50,141 bases of DNA, taken from assembly GCA_051871515.1 (NCBI GenBank), contig JBJECY010000044.1, forward strand, positions 1 through 50,141. Reading direction: 5' to 3'. This DNA comes from SFTJ01 sp051871515 (GTDB lineage Bacteria > Bacteroidota > Bacteroidia > Bacteroidales > Muribaculaceae). The notes below the pieces were generated by a model. That model was not told the DNA's origin. It ran no database searches and saw nothing but the letters and a program-made list of their open reading frames with translations. The position numbers and the translations under genes were made by a program. Shown here one piece after another: positions 1 to 7,633 of this stretch (position 1 is the first letter of the stretch; the number at the start of each line of letters is the position of its first letter).

Positions 1-296
1 ATGACTGCAAAGGTAACAATTTTATTTATAACCACACCTTTTTTCTACTGAGCCAAAAAAGACGCAAACCCACTTGCTGCCGCTATTGGCACCCGTGGCG
101 TGGGCAGCCTCACTCCGGGGAAGGAGCAACCAAATGCCCCATATAAACACACCAATAGCCGTTGTCGCCACCAAGCAACAACGGCTCTATTGTGTTTCTT
201 TCAAATGGATTCCCATCTTAAGCTCGCAAGCCCAAAGATGCCCAGAATCAAAGCCGGGAAAGGAATGTTGTCAGCAGCAAACTCTGCGCGCTCTGA
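1..296. other. Intergenic region downstream of rpmH, with one hairpin
   Basis: I see no convincing gene on either strand; the short open frames lack codon bias and recognisable motifs. The one clear structure is an inverted repeat, AGCCGTTGT at 157-165 and ACAACGGCT at 178-186, which can be extended by a bulged AATAG/ATTG pairing. It lies about 110 bases past the rpmH stop codon on the minus strand. It could end that transcript, but no strong T-run follows. Confidence 0.4.
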
Positions 297-449
297 TTAC
301 TTGTTTACTGAATCAGAAACTGTGAGGCTGTAACGACCCTTTGCACGACGACGTGCCAATACTTTACGACCGTCAGCGGTTTGCATTCTGTGACGGAAAC
401 CATGCTTGTTAGCTTTCTTTCTGTTTGAAGGTTGGAATGTTCTTTTCAT
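297..449 (-). CDS. rpmH: 50S ribosomal protein L34
   Basis: This 50-residue basic protein starts MKRTFQPSNRKKANKHGF and continues RHRMQTADGRKVLARRRAKG, the classic L34 sequence. L34 is a small late-assembling protein of the large ribosomal subunit that sits on 23S rRNA. The length matches the family. The start is the ATG at 447-449, about 45 bases below a well-formed promoter (494-525). It is transcribed divergently from efp across a gap of about 195 bases. Codon use is ordinary for a highly expressed gene and nothing is truncated. Confidence 0.97.
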   Translation of the reverse strand: MKRTFQPSNRKKANKHGFRHRMQTADGRKVLARRRAKGRYSLTVSDSVNK

Positions 450-493
450 TACCGTATTTATTATTTATTATTTCTCATTTTTGATTCGGTGTG

Positions 494-525
494 CAAAATT
501 AGTTACTTTTTTCAAAATTACCAAG
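494..525 (-). promoter_or_regulatory. Promoter of rpmH
   Basis: On the minus strand a -7 element TAATTTTG (494-501) is preceded by a -33-like CTTG (522-525) with a 20-base spacer. This matches the Bacteroidetes housekeeping-sigma consensus TTTG-N19-21-TAnnTTTG apart from the first base of the -33 box. Confidence 0.65.
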
Positions 526-551
526 CCCAAAGCGATTTTTACACAAAAGTT

Positions 552-583
552 TTTGCGATTTCTCTTATTTTCAATTAATTTTG
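552..583 (+). promoter_or_regulatory. Promoter of efp
   Basis: A TTTG -33 box (552-555) and a TAATTTTG -7 box (576-583) are separated by exactly 20 bases, a full match to the Bacteroidetes consensus. Transcription should start near 590, leaving a leader of roughly 55 bases before efp. Confidence 0.75.
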
Positions 584-643
584 CACCCGAAAAGCGAAAA
601 ATAGAAGAACAAATAACATAATAATTCATTATAAAAGCATCTT

Positions 644-1210
644 ATGATTAACGCTCAAGACATCAAGAACGGCACCTGCATCCGCATGGACAACAGACTT
701 TATTTCTGCGTAGAATTTCTTCACGTAAAGCCGGGCAAAGGCAACACCTTTATGCGCACCAAGCTTAAAGACGTGGTCGATGGCCGAGTGATTGAACGCC
801 GATTCAACATTGGCGAGAAGCTTGAAGACGTTCGCGTTGAACACCGTCCTTACCAATTCCTTTACGCTGAAGGCGAAGACAACATCTTCATGAACCAAGA
901 AACCTATGAACAAATTCCAATCAGCAAGGACCTTGTTACAGGATTTGAGTTTATGAAAGAAGGCGATGTGGTTGACGTGGTATCTGACGCCTCGACCGAG
1001 ACAGTGCTCTATGCCGAAATGCCTATCAAGACCGTGCTCAAAATCACTTACACCGAGCCAGGCCTCAAAGGCGATACTGCAACCAACACCCTCAAGCCTG
1101 CAACCGTTGAAACCGGTGCCACAGTGCGCGTGCCTCTGTTTATCAACGAAGGCGAGCTCATTGAAGTTGACACCCGCGACGGCTCTTATGTGGGACGCGT
1201 GAAAGCCTAA
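644..1210 (+). CDS. efp: Elongation factor P
   Basis: This 188-residue protein is the usual EF-P length. EF-P binds between the P and E sites of the ribosome and relieves stalling at polyproline stretches. The N-terminal KOW-like domain carries the loop KPGKGNTF (residues 29-36), in which Lys32 sits at the tip where many bacteria carry a modification. Two OB-type domains follow, ending in the conserved DTRDGSYVGRVKA tail. It stands alone between its own promoter (552-583) and a strong terminator (1268-1310). I see no lysylation-enzyme gene beside it, so the modification state cannot be judged. Confidence 0.97.
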   Translation: MINAQDIKNGTCIRMDNRLYFCVEFLHVKPGKGNTFMRTKLKDVVDGRVIERRFNIGEKLEDVRVEHRPYQFLYAEGEDNIFMNQETYEQIPISKDLVTGFEFMKEGDVVDVVSDASTETVLYAEMPIKTVLKITYTEPGLKGDTATNTLKPATVETGATVRVPLFINEGELIEVDTRDGSYVGRVKA

Positions 1211-1267
1211 ACTTTCAACAGAAGACACCCCATTTTTGCAAATTAATTATTAGCAAATACCGACTAA

Positions 1268-1310
1268 TGGCAGCGAATCGCCGATAACGGCATTCGCTGC
1301 CACTTTTTTT
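1268..1310 (+). terminator. Intrinsic terminator of efp
   Basis: A perfect 11-bp stem, TGGCAGCGAAT (1268-1278) with ATTCGCTGCCA (1292-1302), has a 13-base loop and is followed by seven T residues. It ends the efp transcript before the ald promoter. Confidence 0.85.
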
Positions 1311-1335
1311 AACACAAAATTTTATAATAAAAGTA

Positions 1336-1366
1336 TTTGAAATAAAAAACCGATTATTTAAATTTG
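1336..1366 (+). promoter_or_regulatory. Promoter of ald
   Basis: TTTG at 1336-1339 and TAAATTTG at 1359-1366 are separated by 19 bases, matching the Bacteroidetes consensus. The predicted transcription start near 1373 leaves a leader of about 30 bases. Confidence 0.72.
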
Positions 1367-1403
1367 CTGCGACAATTACAAAAACCCTTAAAACTCAATC
1401 ATC

Positions 1404-2516
1404 ATGATAGTTGGAATTCCAAAAGAAATCAAAAACAACGAGTTTCGTGTTGGTATGACTCCTTCAGGAGTAGCCACATTAGTTAAAAACGGACATACAG
1501 TCTATGTACAAGCCACAGCAGGCGAAGGCAGCGGATTCAGCGATGCCGAATATGAAGCTGTTGGCGCAAAAATCCTCCCTACCATTGCCGATGTGTACGC
1601 AATAGCCGAGATGATTGTGAAAGTTAAAGAACCAATTGAACCCGAATATGCTCTCATTCGCGAGGGGCAATTCCTCTTCACTTACTTCCACTTTGCAAGC
1701 GACCGTCCACTCACCGACGCTATGATAGAGCGCAAAGCCGTGTGCTTGGCCTATGAAACTGTGCGCCTTGCCGACCGCTCTCTGCCTCTGCTCATCCCAA
1801 TGAGTGAAATTGCCGGACGTATGTCAGCCCAAGAAGGTGCCCGCTTCCTTGAGAAGCCTCAAGGCGGCAAGGGTATATTGATGGGTGGCGTGCCAGGCGT
1901 GAAACCCGCCAAAGTGCTTGTGCTGGGTGCTGGTACAGTAGGTTACAACGCAGCCATCACAGCAGCAGGTATGGGTGCCGAAGTCACTATCACTGACATC
2001 AACCTCACTCGTCTGCGCTACCTCGATGACGTGATGCCAAAGAATGTGAAGACCCTCTTCTCAAACGAATTTAACATCCGCGCCGAGTTGCCAACAACCG
2101 ACCTTGTTATTGGCTCTGTGCTCATCCCTGGCGACAAAGCACCACACCTCATCACTCGCGACATGCTCAAGCTCATGAAACCGGGCTCAGTGCTGGTTGA
2201 CGTTGCAATTGACCAAGGCGGGTGCTTTGAGACATCTCACCCAACACCTCACAGCGAACCTGTTTACACAGTTGACGGCATTGTTCACTATGCAGTAGCC
2301 AACATCCCAGGTGCTGTGCCTTTCACTTCAACCCTTGCACTCACCAACGCCACCACTCCTTATGCAGTGCAACTGGCTAACAAGGGCTGGAAACAAGCTT
2401 GTAAAGACGACCCAGCGCTCAAGCTTGGCTTGAACATTGTTGATGGCAAGGTCACATTCCCAGCCGTGGCTCATGTGTTCAACTTGCCTTACACCCCTGT
2501 TGAAGAAGTGCTTTAA
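1404..2516 (+). CDS. ald: Alanine dehydrogenase
   Basis: The 370-residue protein reversibly converts L-alanine to pyruvate and ammonia with NAD. It starts MIVGIPKEIKNNEFRVGMTP, the standard N-terminus of the Ald/PNT family. Residues known to matter in the family fall at the expected positions: Lys75 in KVKEP, His96 in TYFHF and Asp270 in VDVAIDQGG. The NAD-binding Rossmann motif is VLGAGTVGYNAA (about 173-184). Length is normal. The gene is monocistronic with its own promoter. A hairpin follows (2561-2597), and a low-GC island starts just beyond it. Confidence 0.95.
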   Translation: MIVGIPKEIKNNEFRVGMTPSGVATLVKNGHTVYVQATAGEGSGFSDAEYEAVGAKILPTIADVYAIAEMIVKVKEPIEPEYALIREGQFLFTYFHFASDRPLTDAMIERKAVCLAYETVRLADRSLPLLIPMSEIAGRMSAQEGARFLEKPQGGKGILMGGVPGVKPAKVLVLGAGTVGYNAAITAAGMGAEVTITDINLTRLRYLDDVMPKNVKTLFSNEFNIRAELPTTDLVIGSVLIPGDKAPHLITRDMLKLMKPGSVLVDVAIDQGGCFETSHPTPHSEPVYTVDGIVHYAVANIPGAVPFTSTLALTNATTPYAVQLANKGWKQACKDDPALKLGLNIVDGKVTFPAVAHVFNLPYTPVEEVL

Positions 2517-2560
2517 TCAAAATTTTTGTTTTCATAACTTAGTTTTAAAATTTTTTACCG

Positions 2561-2597
2561 GAGTCGCATCGCCGCTGAAGAAGCGCTGGTGCGACTC
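2561..2597 (+). terminator. Hairpin after ald, probable terminator
   Basis: GAGTCGCA (2561-2568) pairs with TGCGACTC (2590-2597) across a 21-base loop that itself contains GCGC pairing. A T-rich but interrupted stretch (ttatttatg) follows. The rest of the gap up to 2812 is C-rich then AT-rich, and I see no gene in it. Confidence 0.5.
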
Positions 2598-2812
2598 GCA
2601 TTATTTATGCACACCCCCGAATCATGCACCACGCCTACCCATAATGCTCCCGCCCCTACTACAACCCAACACAGCCCCAGGCACATGCACGCATGCACCA
2701 ATAATTAATTATCATCATTAATAAACCAAGATTTAAGCAACTGCTCACCCCTTTCAGCGCTCAGTCACATTAATGCACATTGCTCAAATAAAAGACTTTA
2801 TAGTTACGTATG

Positions 2813-3580
2813 CTAACCGTTTTTCAAATAGTCATAGATGAATATTGGGAATGAATTAAGGACTGCAACGCTCTCATTATTCACCACATAAAATTTCAGT
2901 TGACTATTAAATAAAGATAATTGATTAATGACGCATTTATTTTTCGGAATATCATAAACACCTTTCACCAACAGATTTGCTTTACCAACATTCATCATTT
3001 TCAGATAATCCCAGTTTTCCTTGATTTTCAGGTACTTTTCTTTTGTTGGTTTCTCCCCAGCCTTAAAAAGTATATGGTCAAAACTGTCGTAATACGAAAA
3101 CTCACGAGCAAGACATTTGAAATCACGGCATTGGGAACGAGTTACTGCATAATTACAATAATCCTCATCGGGAAGTTCTTTTGTATAACAAATCGATTCC
3201 ACCATAGGATAGTTGATATATAGTTTACCGTTGCCGGTTTCATCGTCGAACATTTGCAGCATCACACCCACTCGGCGATTAATCTCGTCAAGAGATAATT
3301 GAGAGTTTTGAAAATCATAATCAAAGAAAAGGAATACCTCCGACACATCGGTGCTTCTGATATTTTCCAAAGTTAAATCGCCTCTCTCTGAAAGACGTTC
3401 TCTCATGATTGATACTATATCACCATCGCCATCATACTCCATCATTTTATTATAAAGGTCATAGATGTTATTCCCGAATGAGCAAATGATATTATCATTC
3501 TCTTTCGGGAAATAGAGCCGCTCTAAAGTTTTATAAACCTTAGGCTCACGGTCGATGCCTTCAAACACAAAGAGTATCAT
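2813..3580 (-). CDS. TOPRIM-like protein, second gene of an ATPase/TOPRIM pair
   Basis: This 255-residue protein has no family I can name with certainty. It starts ILFVFEGIDREPKVYKTL, with Glu7-Gly8 and Glu12 arranged like the first acidic motif of TOPRIM nucleases (vEGx..E). FLFFDYDF gives the D-x-D pair (Asp87, Asp89), and NYPMVES puts Glu128 where RloB and OLD-type TOPRIM proteins have a conserved P-x-x-E. It overlaps the upstream ATPase gene by 4 bases, so the two are translationally coupled. A metal-dependent nuclease effector loaded or released by the ATPase is the likely role, as in OLD, Gabija and PARIS-type systems. That is inference from motifs and context. The gene is clearly more AT-rich than its neighbours, which suggests recent transfer. 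Confidence 0.7.
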   Translation of the reverse strand: MILFVFEGIDREPKVYKTLERLYFPKENDNIICSFGNNIYDLYNKMMEYDGDGDIVSIMRERLSERGDLTLENIRSTDVSEVFLFFDYDFQNSQLSLDEINRRVGVMLQMFDDETGNGKLYINYPMVESICYTKELPDEDYCNYAVTRSQCRDFKCLAREFSYYDSFDHILFKAGEKPTKEKYLKIKENWDYLKMMNVGKANLLVKGVYDIPKNKCVINQLSLFNSQLKFYVVNNESVAVLNSFPIFIYDYLKNG

Positions 3581-4701
3581 AAACTGAACGTTCCTCCTCG
3601 GTATAGTTTCTCCAAGTTATGACCAAAACGGAGTTCTTTTTCAGTCAAATCGCAAATAGCATTAATCTTATTGCCTTGTAAAATAAAGAAACAGTCGGGA
3701 CGTAACAAGTCATTACTCAGCAAAAATGTATCGTGAGTGGTCACGAATAACTGATTATCACCTTGGAATAACCGTTTACAAATCTTGTATGATAGTTCGT
3801 GATGATAGAAAGCATCGAACTCGTCTATAAACACAAACGATGCATTACACGTTGCATTTTCTATCTCCTTCAACCAATAATATTGCAATTCCAAGCTCTT
3901 AGTGCCCGTAGAAGCAACCATTTGGAATGGGATTCTAACATTACCCATTATGCAATATAGTATATTTTCGCCTTGCACGTTGGGAGCGAACATGTAGTCT
4001 TGACCACTGACTTCTTTTAGATATGCCGAAAAGTCATTGACAAGGTTATTTTTTAAAATATACTCCTCAATGTTGCTTCCTCCCTCTTTTAAGCCAATAA
4101 ACTCTCGATTGTCCAAACTCCTGAAAAACAGCATGTTCTCCACAAAATCTCTCACTGTAATCAGCGGATGGTCTTTGGCAAAAGGCACAGCACCAAGCAA
4201 ATAATTAACGATTGAGATATTATTTTCACTTCTCTTGAGATTATTGATTGCCATTTCGGTCAGCCCAAATTCCGGAGCAACAAAAAGCGTGTCACTGTCT
4301 TTTCGTAATAACTCATTACCATCAACAATCAACCGCTCGCTAATGATTATGCCTTTTAGTTCAGAGGCAACTTTGCTGTAATTATAGTTTACAACTCGCC
4401 CATTAAAGCCAAAAGTATATTCAAATTCAACAGGGTGCTGAAAATCCAAAGCACACGCATAATTAAGATAATAATCCGGCTTCTTCCACTTGTGCGACAG
4501 ATGGTTAGCAATATCAAAAATAGCCAATCCGAAGTTTGACTTACCTGAGCCATTAGGGCCATATATAATTCCGTTTCTCACAACACCATTTTTCACAGCA
4601 TCGCTATTAAAGGAATAGTTACTTGGATTTGACAAGTTCCATTCAATTCTATCTTGGAATCCGCGATAATTTTTTACGGCAAATCTTTTCAGCATAATCA
4701 C
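3577..4701 (-). CDS. AAA/ABC-type ATPase (AAA_15/AAA_21-like) of a defence-like pair
   Basis: The 374-residue protein begins LKRFAVKNYRGFQDRIEW, the usual N-terminal strand of SMC-like AAA_15/AAA_21 ATPases. Walker A is GPNGSGKS (48-55), an ABC-signature-like segment is STGTKSL (264-270), Walker B is FVFIDEFD (289-296), and TTHD (321-324) is the switch histidine. No coiled-coil arm is obvious, so it is a compact member. Such ATPases pair with TOPRIM or other nuclease effectors in anti-phage systems (OLD, PARIS, AbiL and RloA types are related in outline). It is the first gene of the operon and overlaps the TOPRIM-like gene by 4 bases. An upstream palindrome (4754-4776) may be an operator. The gene is AT-rich compared with ald and dnaB on either side. 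Confidence 0.8.
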   Translation of the reverse strand: MIMLKRFAVKNYRGFQDRIEWNLSNPSNYSFNSDAVKNGVVRNGIIYGPNGSGKSNFGLAIFDIANHLSHKWKKPDYYLNYACALDFQHPVEFEYTFGFNGRVVNYNYSKVASELKGIIISERLIVDGNELLRKDSDTLFVAPEFGLTEMAINNLKRSENNISIVNYLLGAVPFAKDHPLITVRDFVENMLFFRSLDNREFIGLKEGGSNIEEYILKNNLVNDFSAYLKEVSGQDYMFAPNVQGENILYCIMGNVRIPFQMVASTGTKSLELQYYWLKEIENATCNASFVFIDEFDAFYHHELSYKICKRLFQGDNQLFVTTHDTFLLSNDLLRPDCFFILQGNKINAICDLTEKELRFGHNLEKLYRGGTFSL

Positions 4702-4732
4702 TCGGCTTTTCTATATTATCGTATAACAAACA

Positions 4733-4740
4733 CAAAATTA
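4733..4740 (-). promoter_or_regulatory. Probable -7 element of the ATPase/TOPRIM operon
   Basis: TAATTTTG on the minus strand fits TAnnTTTG and lies 32 bases above the ATPase start codon. No clear TTTG -33 box is present at the right distance. That position instead holds the palindrome at 4754-4776. Confidence 0.5.
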
Positions 4741-4753
4741 CAACAAATGCCCC

Positions 4754-4776
4754 ATTCCGTAAAATAATTACGGAAT
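4754..4776. promoter_or_regulatory. 23-bp palindrome, candidate operator
   Basis: ATTCCGTAA (4754-4762) and TTACGGAAT (4768-4776) form a perfect 9-bp inverted repeat with a 5-base spacer. It covers the region where the -33 box of the ATPase operon would sit. No T-run follows in either direction, so a protein-binding site is more likely than a terminator. Confidence 0.45.
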
Positions 4777-4943
4777 ATTTTTGATTTTTTGATAAAAATA
4801 AACCAATCTACACATGCAATATCGTTTTCACTCTCTATGATATATTATCATCTTACCATCATCTCGCATATTAACATGGGGCGCGTGGGTTTTCAACACC
4901 ATTATGTGAGCAACTATTTATGTACATATCTGCTTTTTTTTGC

Positions 4944-4951
4944 TAACTTTG
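4944..4951 (+). promoter_or_regulatory. -7 element of dnaB
   Basis: TAACTTTG fits the Bacteroidetes -7 consensus about 100 bases above dnaB. The -33 region is only loosely matched (TATG at 4919-4922, 21-base spacer). Confidence 0.5.
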
Positions 4952-5051
4952 CAAAACCGACAGCTGCAACCAAGTCAGATGCCGGCACAAGCCTGCTCAG
5001 CAAAGGCGAGCTTGAAACCTAAACAGAAACACTATTCTCATCAACAAACGA

Positions 5052-6629
5052 ATGGAATTTAAACTTACAGAGGAACAGCATAAACGCCAAAATGCTCGTC
5101 GCAAGCAGCAACCCGCCACGGTGTCGGAGGTGGTGAACGAGTTTGGCAAGCTTCAGCCGCAGAACATTGAGCTTGAAGATGCCGTGCTCGGAGCACTTAT
5201 GCTTGAAAAAGACGCTTATAGCAAGGTTGTTGACATCCTTAAGCCCGAATGTTTTTATGAGCCCAAGAACCAAAAAATCTACGAGGCCATACAGGGACTT
5301 GCCACCATGTCGCAACCCATTGATATGCTCACCGTCACCGAGCATCTGCGTGTGAGCGGCAACCTCGACGAGGTGGGCGGCCCTTTGCGCATCTCGCAGC
5401 TCACCAGCGGCGTGGCATCGGCAGCCAATATTGAGTATCACGCTCGCATTGTGGCTCAGAAATATCTTGCCCGAGAGCTTATCAGCTTCAGCTCACAAAT
5501 ACAGTCGCTGGCATTCGACGACTCGTTCGACATCCTCGACGTGCTTCAAGAAGCCGAAGGCAAGCTCTTTGAACTTTCGCAAAGCAACCTCAAAAAAGAC
5601 GTCACCCAAGTGAAGCCCGTAATCCTCGATGCCCTCAAAAAGATTGAGGCTGTGGGCAACAATACCAACGCTATTAGCGGCTTGCAAACGGGCTTTGAAG
5701 AAATTGACCGCATGACCTCAGGATGGCAAAACAGCGATTTGGTAATTATCGCCGCACGTCCTGCCATGGGTAAAACCGCCTTTGTGCTGTCAATGGCAAT
5801 GCGCATGGCGGTGCGTTTCAACATACCGGTGGCTGTGTTCTCTCTTGAAATGTCAAACCTGCAGTTGGTAAACCGCCTCATAAGCAACATCTGCGAGATT
5901 CCCGGCAACACCATCAAGAGCGGTAAGCTCTCCGACCCCCAATGGCAACAACTGCACTCGCGCGTCACTCCGCTCTATGACGCGCCACTCTACATCGACG
6001 ATACTCCAAGCCTCTCGGTGTTTGAACTGCGCACCAAAGCACGCCGCCTGGTACGCGAACAAAACGTGAAAATCATAGTGATTGACTACTTACAGCTGAT
6101 GAACGCCAGCGGCATGAAGTTTGGTAGCCGCGAGCAAGAGGTGAGCACCATCTCGCGGTCGCTCAAACAGCTCGCTAAGGAACTTGATATACCCATCATT
6201 GCCCTCTCGCAGCTCAACCGCTCGGTTGAAAGCCGCACCGATGGCAAAGTGCCTCAACTCTCTGACCTTCGTGAATCGGGAGCCATTGAGCAAGACGCTG
6301 ATATGGTATGTTTCATCCACCGTCCGGAATATTATTTGAAGTCGAAACGAGATGCCGAAAACAACGACATTGAGGGTTTAGCAAATTTCATCTTTGCCAA
6401 GCACCGTAGCGGTGCCGTGGGCGATGTGAAGCTCCGTTTCAAAGCCGAATTTGCAAGTTTTGAAGATTGGGGGGTAAATCAACTCTCAAACAATCAGGGC
6501 GGCGGCATAGTGCCATCAAAAATCAACGCCGCACAAGAGCCCACCGATGACAACCTCAGCACTGGCGCCAATGCAATCGCTCCCAACGATGAATTTATTG
6601 ACCACAGCGAAACCGTTCCGCCGTTTTAA
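5052..6629 (+). CDS. dnaB: Replicative DNA helicase DnaB
   Basis: The 525-residue protein is a hexameric 5'-3' helicase that unwinds DNA ahead of the replisome and recruits primase. The N-terminal DnaB domain covers about residues 36-140 (ELEDAVLGALM). A linker then leads into the RecA-like domain with Walker A ARPAMGKTA (235-243), the SLEMS motif near 264 and Walker B VIDYLQL (343-349). LSQLNRSVESR and DLRESGAIEQDADM complete the family signature. The C-terminal 50 residues are variable and low in complexity. No intein is present. The start ATG follows an AT-rich leader. The stop codon overlaps that of the minus-strand ORF at 6626-6844. Confidence 0.97.
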   Translation: MEFKLTEEQHKRQNARRKQQPATVSEVVNEFGKLQPQNIELEDAVLGALMLEKDAYSKVVDILKPECFYEPKNQKIYEAIQGLATMSQPIDMLTVTEHLRVSGNLDEVGGPLRISQLTSGVASAANIEYHARIVAQKYLARELISFSSQIQSLAFDDSFDILDVLQEAEGKLFELSQSNLKKDVTQVKPVILDALKKIEAVGNNTNAISGLQTGFEEIDRMTSGWQNSDLVIIAARPAMGKTAFVLSMAMRMAVRFNIPVAVFSLEMSNLQLVNRLISNICEIPGNTIKSGKLSDPQWQQLHSRVTPLYDAPLYIDDTPSLSVFELRTKARRLVREQNVKIIVIDYLQLMNASGMKFGSREQEVSTISRSLKQLAKELDIPIIALSQLNRSVESRTDGKVPQLSDLRESGAIEQDADMVCFIHRPEYYLKSKRDAENNDIEGLANFIFAKHRSGAVGDVKLRFKAEFASFEDWGVNQLSNNQGGGIVPSKINAAQEPTDDNLSTGANAIAPNDEFIDHSETVPPF

Positions 6630-6844
6630 TTGCCGCAGCGGCACGCACGGCAGCAACGGCACGAGTCGCATTGACACTTGCCAGAACGCGGAACATCACA
6701 TTTTTCAACAGCCTGAGTCACTGGCTCGGGCTTTTTTATTGCATCAGCGTCTGATGGTTGTATCAGTTTCAGCACCACCAGTATGACGGCGAGCAATGCC
6801 ACGCTCAGCGCCAAGCGGCGAAATCGCATTGTTTTGCTTAACAT
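6626..6844 (-). CDS. Small membrane-anchored Cys-rich protein (uncertain)
   Basis: A 72-residue open frame lies just downstream of radC on the same strand. Its N-terminus is basic (MLSKTMRFRR) and is followed by a hydrophobic helix (ALSVALLAVILVVLKLI). The C-terminal tail has seven cysteines in a CQCDSCRCCRACRC pattern. This looks like a membrane-anchored metal-binding or disulphide-rich peptide. Against it, the convergent dnaB terminator (6710-6737) lies inside the frame and the stop codon overlaps that of dnaB. A start at the second Met (residue 6) is equally possible. I do not recognise a family. Confidence 0.4.
   Translation of the reverse strand: MLSKTMRFRRLALSVALLAVILVVLKLIQPSDADAIKKPEPVTQAVEKCDVPRSGKCQCDSCRCCRACRCGN
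6710..6737 (+). terminator. Intrinsic terminator of dnaB
   Basis: AGCCTGAG (6710-6717) pairs with CTCGGGCT (6725-6732), with one wobble pair and a 7-base loop, followed by a T-run. It is about 80 bases past the dnaB stop and inside the opposite-strand small ORF. Confidence 0.7.
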
Positions 6845-6921
6845 TATCTATCGGTATTTTTTTGCTTATTATTATCTACGTTTTATTATTGATGCCTATC
6901 GGGACAAGAAGAAATAACGGC

Positions 6922-7626
6922 TCAAAGGCGACCATTGTCCATATAGCTATAACACTCGCCCTGAGTGACTATGATGTGGTCAACGAGCGGAATATCCATC
7001 AGCTTGCCGGCCTCACTCACCTTGCGGGTCAACTCATCGTCCTGGCGGCTGGGGCGCGGATTGTTCGACGGATGGTTATGAGCCATGATAATGCTATCGG
7101 CAAAATTCTCAATGGCATGACGCATAATCAGCTTCACGTCACCCACCGTGGCAGCCAGTCCGCCGTCGCTTATCACACATTCCTTCACCACATGCTTGGC
7201 ACGGTCAAGTATCAGTATCAACAACCTCTCGTGATGCAGATGCCCCAACAAGCGCCTCAAATATTTTAGCGCCATCTCACTATTGGTGATGCTTGGCAAT
7301 TGCATAAACTCCTCATTGTCGAGTCTGCGGCCCAGTTCAAGCGCCGCAGTGATGTTGATGGCTTTCACCTCGCCAATACCATTGTAGCGCATAAGGTCGT
7401 TGATGCTCATGCGCGACAGGTTATAAAGCTTGCCGCCGTTGTCGCGCAATATTCGTTGGCACAAATCAACCACCGACTCGCCTCGCTGACCGCTGCCAAT
7501 GAGCGTGGCAAGCAGCTCGGCGTCAGTGAGCGCACCTATGCCTTTGAGCAACGCCTTTTCACGCGGACGGTCTTGCTCAGGCATGTGTTTTATTGACCGT
7601 AATGCGTTTTCTTCTCCCTCAGTCAT
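6922..7626 (-). CDS. radC: RadC-family JAB/MPN+ domain protein
   Basis: The 234-residue protein has the RadC layout. The N-terminal helix-hairpin-helix part includes GIGALTDAELLATLIGSG (29-46) and YNGIGEVKAINITAALELGRR. The C-terminal MPN+/JAMM domain carries HNHPSNNPRPSRQD, with His183, His185 and Asp196 as the zinc ligands. The family is annotated as DNA repair, but its true function is poorly established; the JAMM site implies a metallo-hydrolase. It is the second gene of an operon, 7 bases downstream of the GT2 gene. The length is normal and no key residue is missing. Confidence 0.93.
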   Translation of the reverse strand: MTEGEENALRSIKHMPEQDRPREKALLKGIGALTDAELLATLIGSGQRGESVVDLCQRILRDNGGKLYNLSRMSINDLMRYNGIGEVKAINITAALELGRRLDNEEFMQLPSITNSEMALKYLRRLLGHLHHERLLILILDRAKHVVKECVISDGGLAATVGDVKLIMRHAIENFADSIIMAHNHPSNNPRPSRQDDELTRKVSEAGKLMDIPLVDHIIVTQGECYSYMDNGRL

Positions 7627-7633
7627 AACCTTC

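Noticed and set aside
2700..4860. Short direct repeats (ATTATCATC near 2708 and 4847) as insertion-site duplications of the defence-like island
   Set aside because: Nine AT-rich bases are too few to separate from chance, and no integrase or transposase is present.
4789..5022. 77-codon plus-strand frame upstream of dnaB
   Set aside because: It contains the dnaB -7 element and has a translation of low plausibility.
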